This document shows, in pieces, positions 52,430 through 60,860 of a DNA stretch of 64,000 bases. The DNA comes from Alicyclobacillus sp. SO9 (GTDB taxonomy: Bacteria > Bacillota > Bacilli > Alicyclobacillales > Alicyclobacillaceae). Position 1 is the stretch's first letter; every line of letters starts with the position of its first letter. The position numbers and the translations under genes were made by a program. The stretch spans positions 1,922,001 through 1,986,000 of the forward strand of contig NZ_CP066339.1 in the NCBI RefSeq assembly GCF_016406125.1, given 5' to 3'. The notes below the pieces were generated by a model, which was not told the origin of the DNA, made no database searches, and saw nothing but the letters and a program-made list of their open reading frames with translations.

Positions 52430-53494
52430 ATGAGTCGTGACATAAAAATAGGATTGATTGGTGCGGGGAACATCGGGAGTGTACACTTAGACGTCTTTCA
52501 ACACGTGGATGGTGCATCGATTGCTGCGATTACGGATGCCTATTTGCCTCTGGCAGAACAAAGAGGAGCCGAATACCAACTGCGGGTTCATCAAAGTGTA
52601 GAAGGTCTGCTCAATGACGAGTCATTGGATGCGGTCATCATTGGCGTACCGAACAAGTTTCATGCACCCTTGGCTGTTCAGGCGTTACAGGCAGGGAAGC
52701 ATGTTCTGTTGGAAAAGCCAATGGGTCTCAACGCCGAAGCAGCAAAAGAGATTGTGCGGGCTGAGCGTACATCCGGCAAGGTGCTCATGATTGCCCACCA
52801 GATGCGTTGGCAGTCCAATTCCATCGAAGTAAAAAAGCAGATTGAAAAAGGTGCTCTGGGCCACATTTACAGCGCAAAAACGGGCTGGTTTCGCAGAAAG
52901 GGAATTCCCGGTTGGGGGACGTGGTTTACTCAGAAGAATGAATCGGGCGGCGGACCTTTGATTGATATCGGGGTACATATGTTGGACCTGGCTCTCTACT
53001 TGATGGGCAATCCGAAGCCTGTATCGGTCTTCGGGTCTACCTATGCGGAATTTGGTCCAAAGAAAAAGGGGATAGGGACCTGGGGCACACCAAACTGGGA
53101 TGGTATTTTTGATGTGGAAGACTTGGCCACGGCACTCATCAAAATGGAAGACGGCAGCAGCTTGACTCTGGATGTCAGTTGGGCTGTACACATGGACACC
53201 AGCAACGAGCCTTTTGTTCACTTAATGGGCTCAGAGGGCGGTGCATCCATTCAGGGGAACTCTGCTAAGCTGCTAACGGAACTATACGATAGAGCGGTAG
53301 ATATTCCCGTTGCTGAACCGAAAGACGATGAAGGAGAGCGGGTTCGCTTAAGTCGTCACTTCGTGGAATGCGTTAGAAACGGCACGCCGCCCATTACGTC
53401 CGCGATGACGGGGTTGGCGAATAACCTGGTCTTGGACGCAATTTTTGAATCGTCCGAAACTGGATTGGAAGTCGTATTGGACTGGGAGCTCTAA
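52430..53494 (+). CDS. Gfo/Idh/MocA-family oxidoreductase
   Basis: This 354-residue protein has a Rossmann motif IGLIGAGNIGSVHLD, the EKP motif in LLEKPMGLNAEAAKE and a C-terminal alpha/beta domain with GGGPLIDIGVHMLDLAL. It oxidises or reduces a sugar with NAD(P). It sits between two isomerase/epimerase genes, a pairing seen in pathways through 3-keto-sugars. It starts at ATG 52430. Confidence 0.9.
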   Translation: MSRDIKIGLIGAGNIGSVHLDVFQHVDGASIAAITDAYLPLAEQRGAEYQLRVHQSVEGLLNDESLDAVIIGVPNKFHAPLAVQALQAGKHVLLEKPMGLNAEAAKEIVRAERTSGKVLMIAHQMRWQSNSIEVKKQIEKGALGHIYSAKTGWFRRKGIPGWGTWFTQKNESGGGPLIDIGVHMLDLALYLMGNPKPVSVFGSTYAEFGPKKKGIGTWGTPNWDGIFDVEDLATALIKMEDGSSLTLDVSWAVHMDTSNEPFVHLMGSEGGASIQGNSAKLLTELYDRAVDIPVAEPKDDEGERVRLSRHFVECVRNGTPPITSAMTGLANNLVLDAIFESSETGLEVVLDWEL

Positions 53495-53525
53495 AATACT
53501 CCATGAGAATGCGGGGGGATTTGCA

Positions 53526-54371
53526 ATGATGAAGGGACTTACCAGAGCAGGTGTTGGGGATGTCGGTTCCATTGAAAAATTCATCGAGGAGGCGTCAGAA
53601 TACGGATTTTCATCTGTTGATGTGAGCGGGAGTGAAATTGAGGAACTCATCAATTCTTTGGGTGCAGCCGGGGCAAAGAAACTTCTCAATGACAAGCATA
53701 TGGAAATTGGTTCGCTGTCGCTTCCGGTTGAATGGAGAGCGGACGAAGAGACTTTTCGCAACCAATTCAGTTCGCTCGGTGTGATTGCGCAACAGGCTTC
53801 AGCTCTAGGGTGCACGGCGTGTTGTACCTATGTTCTACCTTCGACAGATGATAATGCTGCGTCTTTTATGGCTGCAGCAACACGACGGCTGCGGTTGTGT
53901 GCACAGGTCCTAGGCATTTACGGGATACGCCTGGGGCTGGAGTTTGTGGGTCCTCATCACCTTCGGACCCAGTGGAAGCATCCATTCATTTGGGACATGG
54001 CCAGTACGCTGGAATGGATTGATACGATTCACGAACCCAACGTGGGTCTGCTCCTTGATGCGTATCACTGGTACACCAGCGAGTCGGATGTCAGTGAGAT
54101 TTTACAACTCAATGCTGCGCAGGTTGTACATGTTCATGTGAATGACGCCCCTCCGATTCCCGTTGCTGAGGTCTTAGACAACAATCGCCTTTATCCTGGT
54201 GAGGGTGTCATTCCATTAGTAGATTTTCTGCAGGCACTACAGCGCATTGGCTACAGGGGTGCCGTTGCCCAGGAAGTGCTTACGCCAAAACCGCCGGAAT
54301 ACGAAGCTGCAGTGCTGCTGGAGAAGTCTCGGGAACAAATGACGCATTTGTTCAGCCGTGCGGGATTGTAA
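53526..54371 (+). CDS. Sugar phosphate isomerase/epimerase family protein
   Basis: This second TIM-barrel protein, about 281 residues, starts at ATG 53526 after GGGGGGA; an in-frame ATG at 53445 lies inside the dehydrogenase gene. It shows GLEFVGPHH, VGLLLDAYHWY, VVHVHVNDAP and VAQEVLTPKP at the metal-ligand strands. It is the last gene of the sugar operon. With the upstream dehydrogenase and epimerase it would process the imported sugar or its glycoside. Confidence 0.84.
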   Translation: MMKGLTRAGVGDVGSIEKFIEEASEYGFSSVDVSGSEIEELINSLGAAGAKKLLNDKHMEIGSLSLPVEWRADEETFRNQFSSLGVIAQQASALGCTACCTYVLPSTDDNAASFMAAATRRLRLCAQVLGIYGIRLGLEFVGPHHLRTQWKHPFIWDMASTLEWIDTIHEPNVGLLLDAYHWYTSESDVSEILQLNAAQVVHVHVNDAPPIPVAEVLDNNRLYPGEGVIPLVDFLQALQRIGYRGAVAQEVLTPKPPEYEAAVLLEKSREQMTHLFSRAGL

Positions 54372-54384
54372 AGGAAATGATGTT

Positions 54385-55294
54385 GTGGAACAAGGGCTCT
54401 ATGAACAACTGATGAACCGCATGATGCACAGACAATTGAACAGTCTGTCGCCGGCGGAATTTGATATTGGCAAAGACCGCCTGGATGCGGAAGAAGCGAA
54501 AAAGTATCTTTCCAGCTACATTGCTTCCGTTACGCGAAAGGTCTACGCTCTTAAGCATTGACTCCAGACTGCTGCTGAAGTTCCTGATTCGCTATATCGA
54601 AGAAGGCCGCCAACCGCAGACCTCTGAGGAACAGTTGATGCAAAACATGTTTTATTACACGTTCTATCGCTCCGTTCCTGAGGCAGTGGGCTTCACAAGC
54701 ATCCAGGAGGCTGTGGAATTTATTCTGGCATCTAAGGAGTTTCGTAGTGAACTCCTTGCTATCCTGAAGTATAACGACAGTCATCTCAGTTTCGTTGCGA
54801 AGAGAAACGAATTTCCATTTCCGTGTCCGCTGGAATTGCACTGCAGGTATTCGGTAGACCAAGTGTTAGCTGGCATGGGATTCTGGGATGGGAACAAGGC
54901 ACGTCCGTTTCGGGAGGGCGTACTCTATCTGGAGAATAGGGATACAGACATCTTCTTTATCACGCTGAATAAATCGGAAAAGGATTTCTCCCCATCCACA
55001 CTCTACGAAGACTACGCAATAAACGAACGACTGTTCCATTTGCAAACACAGGCGCGGACATCTGCCGCCTCGCCTACGGCACAGCGGTATATCCATCATC
55101 ATGAGAGAGGCAGTCACATCGCGCTCTTTGTGAGAGAATTCAAGAAAGAAAGCGGTGTGACTTCACCCTACACATTTCTCGGTGAGGCGGACTATGTTCG
55201 GCACGAGGGAAGCAAACCGGTCAGCTTTGTGTGGCGTCTGAGAGAAGAGATGCCGGCGGCCTTGGTGCCCGCAGCAAACAAGGGCATTGTCTAG
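54385..55294 (+). pseudogene. DUF3427 helicase remnant: N-terminal segment joined to C-terminal domain
   Basis: From GTG 54385 the first frame encodes VEQGLYEQLMNRMMHRQLN and LDAEEAKKYLSSYIASV, the start typical of PLD-DEAD-DUF3427 helicases, and stops at 54561. A second frame beginning near 54560 (SIDSRLLLKFLIRYIEEG) encodes the DUF3427 C-terminus with LYENRDTDIFFITLNKSEKDF and ALFVREFKKESGV. The PLD and helicase domains between them are absent, so an internal deletion with frame change removed about 500 codons. A complete PLD-helicase without these ends follows at 55448. Confidence 0.65.
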
Positions 55295-55329
55295 CTGTAC
55301 ATGGGAACCATCAAGAGGAGGTAGGACTG

Positions 55330-55455
55330 GTGACTGTCTACAATAAACTGGCACGTGACAAAGTCCCCGAAATCATCGGTCAGGACGGAAAAGCGCTATT
55401 GTCGAGGATGCTTGACTACAATAAGTACGTCGAGGCGCAGCAAGGGAATGAGTGA
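55330..55455 (+). pseudogene. MazG-like nucleotide pyrophosphohydrolase N-terminal fragment
   Basis: A 41-codon frame from GTG 55330 reads VYNKLARDKVPEIIGQDGKA, the conserved start of MazG-like phosphoribosyl-ATP pyrophosphohydrolase proteins. Those proteins normally continue for about 60 more residues with the metal-binding EExxE helix, which is missing. AGAGGAGG precedes the start. The stop overlaps the helicase start, so it may now act as a leader peptide for that gene. Confidence 0.6.
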
Positions 55456-57892
55456 TATCAAAATCATCACGAGCAACCTGGCGAACGAGATTATACCCGC
55501 CCTATCCGCCTCCAATTCCGTCTACATGGTGGTTTCCTTTGCCATGGCATCCGGCGTCAGAATGCTGATGCCGTCCTTGCGTTCTGCCGCGACGCGTGGG
55601 GCAGATGTAAAAATTCTCACGGGTGACTATCTCTACGTGACTGAACCAGCAGCGCTGTCGATGTTACTTCATCTCGGAGATTCAATTGAAATTCGTCTAT
55701 GGCACAGCCACGGCAGAGCCTTTCACCCCAAGGCCTACCTCATCGGTGTGGGCAGTGAGGAGACCACGGTGATTGTGGGGTCTTCAAATTTATCGAAATC
55801 AGCGCTAACCACAGGCGTTGAATGGAATCTTGCTCTCAGTTCAAAAGCGGCTCCCGACACCGTGGAGCAAGCCTACCAGGAATTTATGCGATTGTTCTAT
55901 CACGAACAGACAGTACCCGTCAATCAGCAGACGATGCGCGAGTATGAGATAGAGTACAGTAAATACTATGCACGCCCCAACACAGGTGAAAATCCGTGGA
56001 CCGATCCCGAAGAGAAGGTATCTGATGGAGTCCAGACCGCAGGACCCGACATGGTTCACGAAACACCGTCTGCGTATACCTCAATCACCGCCAATACGGC
56101 TCAAGTCGACGCGTTGGACGAGATCCACAGGCTAATTGACGACGGTTATGACAGAGCCATGGTGGTCATGGCGACGGGGCTTGGCAAGACCTATCTTGCA
56201 GCATTTCTGGCACAAGAGTATAAACGTGTTTTGTTCATTGCTCATCGGGAAGAATTGCTGCTCCAAGCCGAGCGATCCTTTAGAAGTGTGCTCCCCAACC
56301 GAAGCATGGGGATATTCAATGGTGTACAAAAGGACGCTGACGCAGACTGTGTATTCGCCTCGATTTTTACGTTGGCCATGGCCCGGCACCGTCAACGCTT
56401 TCGACCTGACGACTTCGACTTAATCGTTGTCGACGAGTTTCACCATGCTGCCGCCAAGTCATACCAAACTCTATTAAACTTCTTTCAACCGGCTTTCCTG
56501 CTAGGTTTAACGGCAACGCCCGACAGGGCCGATGGGAAGGATATTTATGCGCTGTGTGACGGAAACGTTGCCTACCAGATGGGCTTTATTGAGGCCATCC
56601 AGAACGGTTGGCTGTCTCCCTTTCAGTATTTCGGTGTCTATGATGAATCGGACTATTCTAAAGTGACGTGGCTTGGTACCCGCTATGATGAGGAGGAACT
56701 GGCTGCCATCCAATTGCGTGACAACGCAGCAAAAGCGGTTTATGGTGCCTGGGCACAACACAGGCAAACGCGGACCCTTGCGTTTTGTTCATCGATTCGG
56801 CAGGCCAATTTGCTCGCTTCGCACTTTACCAAACGGGGTGTTCGCAGCCTCAGCTTACATTCACACACAAGTGGCGTGTCGCGCCAGCAGGCAACCCAAA
56901 GTCTTGCTGCAGGAGAAATCGAGATTGTTTTCACCGTCGATCTCTTTAACGAAGGTGTGGACATTCCGAAAGTTGACACGTTGTTGTTTGTCAGACCGAC
57001 GGAGTCACTGACTGTGTTCACTCAGCAAATTGGCCGCGGACTGCGGCTGCATCGGGACAAGTCTCACTGCACCATTATCGATTTAATTGGGAACTACAGA
57101 AATGCAGACGTAAAGCTGGGGGTCTTCCAGGAAGTCAATGCTTGGACTGATGCAGACCGCAAAAGTGTCCTTTCGATTCCGGTGCCACCGAGGAATTGTG
57201 AGTTTCACCTCGACCCTCAAGTGATTGACCTTATCAGGGAAATGAGTGGGAAACGCCGTCCACGCAAGGAACGTCTCTTTGGAAACTATCGAGAGGTGAA
57301 ACGTGTCTTAGGCCACAGACCGTCATACCTTGAACTCCACTTACACGGCAGTTCGGATGTGAAGGCGTACAGACAAGAGTTCGGTAGTTATGTCGGGTTT
57401 TTGGAGTGGGCCGATGAACTCTCAGACGACGAACAGACCGTATTTCAAGACTATCAGCCCTGGCTCAGAGAAGTGGAGAGCACGGTCATGACAAAGAGCT
57501 ATAAGATGATTGTTCTGCTAGCAATGCTGCATAGGGGCACAGAGCAGTGGACAGAGCCGGTGGCACCTATTGATGTTGCACCGTTTTTTCACCAGTATCT
57601 GATGGATAAAGAATATCGGAAGCGACTCGACTTCTCCGAGAAGACCTTAAAGCTGTTGTGGGACTATGACGAATCTGGTGTGAGCCGCTTGATTGCCACC
57701 ATGCCAATGGCAAAGTGGGCTCGGTCATCTAAAGGCCTTGTGACATTCGAGGGCGGCATTTTCCGACTTGCGTTTGAGGTTAAGTCCGACGACCGTCTTC
57801 TGCTGCACAAGTGGACATTGCAAGTCTGCGAGTATCGCCTGCACTGGTATTTTGAGCGCAAGGCGCAACTGTCACGCAAGAGCAAAGGGTAG
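55448..57892 (+). CDS. PLD-nuclease/DEAD-box helicase protein
   Basis: This protein of about 814 residues has an N-terminal phospholipase-D-type nuclease domain (AFHPKAYLIG then VIVGSSNLSKSALT) and a superfamily 2 helicase: motif I MATGLGKTYLA, motif II VVDEFHHA, motif III LTATPDR and motif VI QQIGRGLRLHRD. The usual DUF3427 tail is replaced by a shorter C-terminal region. ATG 55448 follows AAGGG and overlaps the MazG fragment stop. Such proteins occur in restriction-like phage defence loci. It would cleave or unwind invading DNA. Confidence 0.87.
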   Translation: MSDIKIITSNLANEIIPALSASNSVYMVVSFAMASGVRMLMPSLRSAATRGADVKILTGDYLYVTEPAALSMLLHLGDSIEIRLWHSHGRAFHPKAYLIGVGSEETTVIVGSSNLSKSALTTGVEWNLALSSKAAPDTVEQAYQEFMRLFYHEQTVPVNQQTMREYEIEYSKYYARPNTGENPWTDPEEKVSDGVQTAGPDMVHETPSAYTSITANTAQVDALDEIHRLIDDGYDRAMVVMATGLGKTYLAAFLAQEYKRVLFIAHREELLLQAERSFRSVLPNRSMGIFNGVQKDADADCVFASIFTLAMARHRQRFRPDDFDLIVVDEFHHAAAKSYQTLLNFFQPAFLLGLTATPDRADGKDIYALCDGNVAYQMGFIEAIQNGWLSPFQYFGVYDESDYSKVTWLGTRYDEEELAAIQLRDNAAKAVYGAWAQHRQTRTLAFCSSIRQANLLASHFTKRGVRSLSLHSHTSGVSRQQATQSLAAGEIEIVFTVDLFNEGVDIPKVDTLLFVRPTESLTVFTQQIGRGLRLHRDKSHCTIIDLIGNYRNADVKLGVFQEVNAWTDADRKSVLSIPVPPRNCEFHLDPQVIDLIREMSGKRRPRKERLFGNYREVKRVLGHRPSYLELHLHGSSDVKAYRQEFGSYVGFLEWADELSDDEQTVFQDYQPWLREVESTVMTKSYKMIVLLAMLHRGTEQWTEPVAPIDVAPFFHQYLMDKEYRKRLDFSEKTLKLLWDYDESGVSRLIATMPMAKWARSSKGLVTFEGGIFRLAFEVKSDDRLLLHKWTLQVCEYRLHWYFERKAQLSRKSKG

Positions 57893-58014
57893 TTGTTTTG
57901 AGGAGCGATGCTTCTTCGACTCTATCCATTTCAATAAATCTTTTCATAGAAAGGATATATTTAACTTCACGTCGAATATTGTCAAGAGTACATATACTAG
58001 AGAGTAAAGGACAG

Positions 58015-58620
58015 ATGATATTGGCTCGACGTAAGAAAGATGATGGACTGGAGTTAGCATGGCAGGGACTTGTTGTATTTCCTGCAGGAATGGGATTTTT
58101 GTTTGCTTTTTGGCTGTCGCATTATTCCGTGGTAGCTGGTATCATTTGGGGACTTGTCCTTGGAGGCATTGGTCTGATAATAATCATTGTCTATCAGTCT
58201 ATGCAGGAAGCACGGTTGAAGCGTTCTGGCATTCTTGAAGTTGACAAGATGACCGGGAGGACGTTTGAGAATTATTTAGGGCATCTCTTTCGCAGCCAGG
58301 GCTACAGGGTCAAGGTAACAAGGGAATCCGGAGACTATGGAGCAGATTTGGTTCTCGAAAAAAACGGCTCAAAGATTGTGGTGCAGGCAAAGAGGTATCA
58401 AAAAAACGTTTCGATTAAGGCCGTCCAGGAGGTTCAGGCTTCTCTTGCGTACTACGGAGCTCAACAGGGGTGGGTCGTTACGAACAGCGGCTTTACGGCT
58501 TCCGCAGTCAACCTGGCGAGGTCAAACGGCATTAGACTTGTTGGTCGCAAGGAACTGATGAATCTCATGTTGACTCTGAATGACAAGAGCGACGCCAAGA
58601 AACAGAGTGCTAGAATATGA
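58015..58620 (+). CDS. Membrane-anchored Mrr-type restriction endonuclease
   Basis: This protein of about 201 residues has two N-terminal transmembrane helices (VVFPAGMGFLFAFWLSHY and IIWGLVLGGIGLIIIIVY) followed by an Mrr catalytic domain. The nuclease motifs are TFENYLGHLFRSQGY, SGDYGADLVL and VVQAKRY (the D...QxK form of PD-(D/E)xK). ATG 58015 follows AAAGG; in-frame starts upstream are not preceded by a ribosome site. It stands alone between the helicase and the Wadjet genes. Confidence 0.85.
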   Translation: MILARRKKDDGLELAWQGLVVFPAGMGFLFAFWLSHYSVVAGIIWGLVLGGIGLIIIIVYQSMQEARLKRSGILEVDKMTGRTFENYLGHLFRSQGYRVKVTRESGDYGADLVLEKNGSKIVVQAKRYQKNVSIKAVQEVQASLAYYGAQQGWVVTNSGFTASAVNLARSNGIRLVGRKELMNLMLTLNDKSDAKKQSARI

Positions 58621-58752
58621 GACAACTCTGAATCCTAAGATGGCTTTTGCATGACTCTCGCACCCCCTTGCTATTGCCAAATGGTTCATGTTCCCAAGTT
58701 GTCGAGTTATTTGTACAATGAAGAGGAATAATGACGGATTTTGGGTGGCTGA

Positions 58753-60198
58753 ATGATGCAAAACCTGTTTGACGTCGTATCTACGAATCTATTCTCTATT
58801 CTGGCCGCACCGAACAGGGCTGTATATTTCCGGGCCCTAATGGTGCTTCAGGCATGTTACCAGCGAGAGATAACCATTCACCGATCGACACTTGTGACGT
58901 ATCTCGTAAGTGAGATGGAGCGAGACCTCTACGATTTCATAGAAGACGAGATATCTGACGCATCGGACAGAGAGGCGTCGGACGCCGCTACGTCCGACGA
59001 GCCCAGCTCATTGTCCAGCAAAGCACATGCTTTAATTCGACGCTTTGTGGAGACGGGCTGGCTGCAGACGTCTACGGATGCGGTGGAGCTGGACGAGACA
59101 TTGATTGTCCCGCCTTACGCTGGTATCCTGCTCGATGCCTTTCACAGCATCGTGGAACCGGTGCAGCAACGATACAACGGCTTTGTTTACAGTGTGTATT
59201 CCAACCTTCGCACAGCCAATGACGACCGAGATGAGTTTATGTTCCAAGGACTGCAGGCTGCGAATGACAATACCCTTGCACTGCGCGAGAACCTGAGATC
59301 ACTGTTGCACAACATCCACTCCTACTACCAGAACCTCCATCTGCGTCAGGAGATTCGTGAGCTTCTGGCAGAGCACTTTGACAGCTATCAGTTATCTGTA
59401 GCAATTGCTGCATATCACCCGTTGAAGACCTTTGACAGTGTCTATCGGTTTCGGCCTCGTATTCTGGACATTTTACGCAATTGGTTGTCACTTCCAAGTG
59501 TGCTCAACCAAATGACAAAATCCGTGAGGCAGCGGCGTACGGAACTTGACGAGCCGGATGCACGACGCGAGGTCGTCCAGCGAATTACATTCATTATCGA
59601 TACTTTCGAGTCTCTCGATGACTTGTTAAGGGAGATAGACAAGCGTCACACCAGCTATAACCGGGCTTCAGTCGAGCGCCTGCAGTACCTCCTGAACACG
59701 GACCGGGACATTAAAGGTAAGCTTGTTCAACTGATTCGGGCGCTGCCAAAGGTACAGAGCAACTCTACGTCTGCACTTTTGGAAGAGATGCGTACTTTGC
59801 CGATTTACCAAGTCAAGTATCTGGACTCAGAGGCTCTTTATAGGCAACCAAAGAAGCGCGTCCGAGGAGCGCCGCAGCCCGTGGTGCAGCAGAGCACGGA
59901 TGATGCTGCGTTTCGTGCGGAGGCCCGAGAGCTCATGGAGCGGATGAACGAGATATACTCGCAGAAGCAAATCGGAGAGTTCATCCTGAAACAAATGAAA
60001 GACAGTTATCGTCTTGCTTCTGAGGACATGATCCTAGAGGAGTTTGACGACTTTTTGCGTGTGATTGTTGCGGTGGTCAAGGGGGATGAGTCTGGGGTTC
60101 CATATGAAATTGTATGGAACGAAGACAAGGCAGTCGTCTCGGTTGGCGGCTACAAAATACCGTTGATGACGTTTGTGAAAAAGGGGGCCAAGGTATGA
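58753..60198 (+). CDS. jetA: Wadjet anti-plasmid system protein JetA (kleisin subunit)
   Basis: This 481-residue protein matches the JetA/DUF5716 family, the kleisin-like subunit of the Wadjet SMC complex that detects and helps destroy plasmid DNA. It starts LFDVVSTNLFSILAAPNRAVYF, is mostly helical, and has a winged-helix C-terminus. ATG 58753 or 58756 follows GGGTGG. The stop overlaps the jetB start. The gene order A-B-C matches type I systems; a JetD nuclease gene should follow outside the window. Confidence 0.87.
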   Translation: MMQNLFDVVSTNLFSILAAPNRAVYFRALMVLQACYQREITIHRSTLVTYLVSEMERDLYDFIEDEISDASDREASDAATSDEPSSLSSKAHALIRRFVETGWLQTSTDAVELDETLIVPPYAGILLDAFHSIVEPVQQRYNGFVYSVYSNLRTANDDRDEFMFQGLQAANDNTLALRENLRSLLHNIHSYYQNLHLRQEIRELLAEHFDSYQLSVAIAAYHPLKTFDSVYRFRPRILDILRNWLSLPSVLNQMTKSVRQRRTELDEPDARREVVQRITFIIDTFESLDDLLREIDKRHTSYNRASVERLQYLLNTDRDIKGKLVQLIRALPKVQSNSTSALLEEMRTLPIYQVKYLDSEALYRQPKKRVRGAPQPVVQQSTDDAAFRAEARELMERMNEIYSQKQIGEFILKQMKDSYRLASEDMILEEFDDFLRVIVAVVKGDESGVPYEIVWNEDKAVVSVGGYKIPLMTFVKKGAKV

Positions 60199-60860
60199 GT
60201 TGGGACGAGCAGTATAGAGGCTTGACGGAGCGCGACAAGGAGGCCTTCTCTCGACTTGTGAGCCTCTTGTATCAACAAACGTTTCTTGTCCGTGATGTGT
60301 GGGATGCAAAGGAACACGGCATGATGGGGAACCGCGACTACCGTTTTGCAGAACGCAATTTGGCGATGTTGAAGGAATACCTTGCAGTCGGCGGGTTCGA
60401 GATTCAAGTGGACGGACGCAGAGGCGTAATGGCCATTTCCAACAAATACGACCGGAACCGCATGAGGGTGGACAAATTCACCACATATCTGCTCTATACG
60501 CTGCGTTTGCTGTACGAAGAGCAGATGGAAACCGCATCCATGCGTCGCGAAGTTGTGGTATCGTTGCACGACATCATTGGCAAGCTCTATACCATTGGAG
60601 TGATGGACAAGCGCATTGCACTGACCCAGCTGCAGTCGACCATGAACCGACTGCGACAACTTTCCATTCTGGACCGGGTGGAAGGTACCACTCAGGATAT
60701 GGAGAGTCGCTGGATGATTTATCCTACTATTACTGTTGCTGTATCTGACGATCGCATTAATGACCTCCACAAACGCATGCTCTCCGGTGAACTTGGAGGC
60801 GATGTGTTTGACCAGACTGACCTGGCAGGAGACGCTGTTGAAGAGGAGGAGAGCCAGTGA
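60195..60860 (+). CDS. jetB: Wadjet system protein JetB (KITE subunit)
   Basis: This 221-residue protein matches the JetB/DUF4194 family of tandem winged-helix (KITE) subunits. Typical segments are FSRLVSLLYQQTFLVRDVWD, GYFEIQ-like GGFEIQVDGRRG and TTYLLYTLRLLYEEQ. It bridges the kleisin JetA and the SMC ATPase heads. ATG 60195 overlaps the jetA stop by four bases, and its own TGA overlaps the GTG of the next gene. Confidence 0.87.
   Translation: MSWDEQYRGLTERDKEAFSRLVSLLYQQTFLVRDVWDAKEHGMMGNRDYRFAERNLAMLKEYLAVGGFEIQVDGRRGVMAISNKYDRNRMRVDKFTTYLLYTLRLLYEEQMETASMRREVVVSLHDIIGKLYTIGVMDKRIALTQLQSTMNRLRQLSILDRVEGTTQDMESRWMIYPTITVAVSDDRINDLHKRMLSGELGGDVFDQTDLAGDAVEEEESQ

Noticed and set aside
60299-60748. 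149-codon open frame on the plus strand inside jetB
   Set aside because: Out-of-frame shadow; the jetB frame carries the conserved family sequence and the coupled start and stop.
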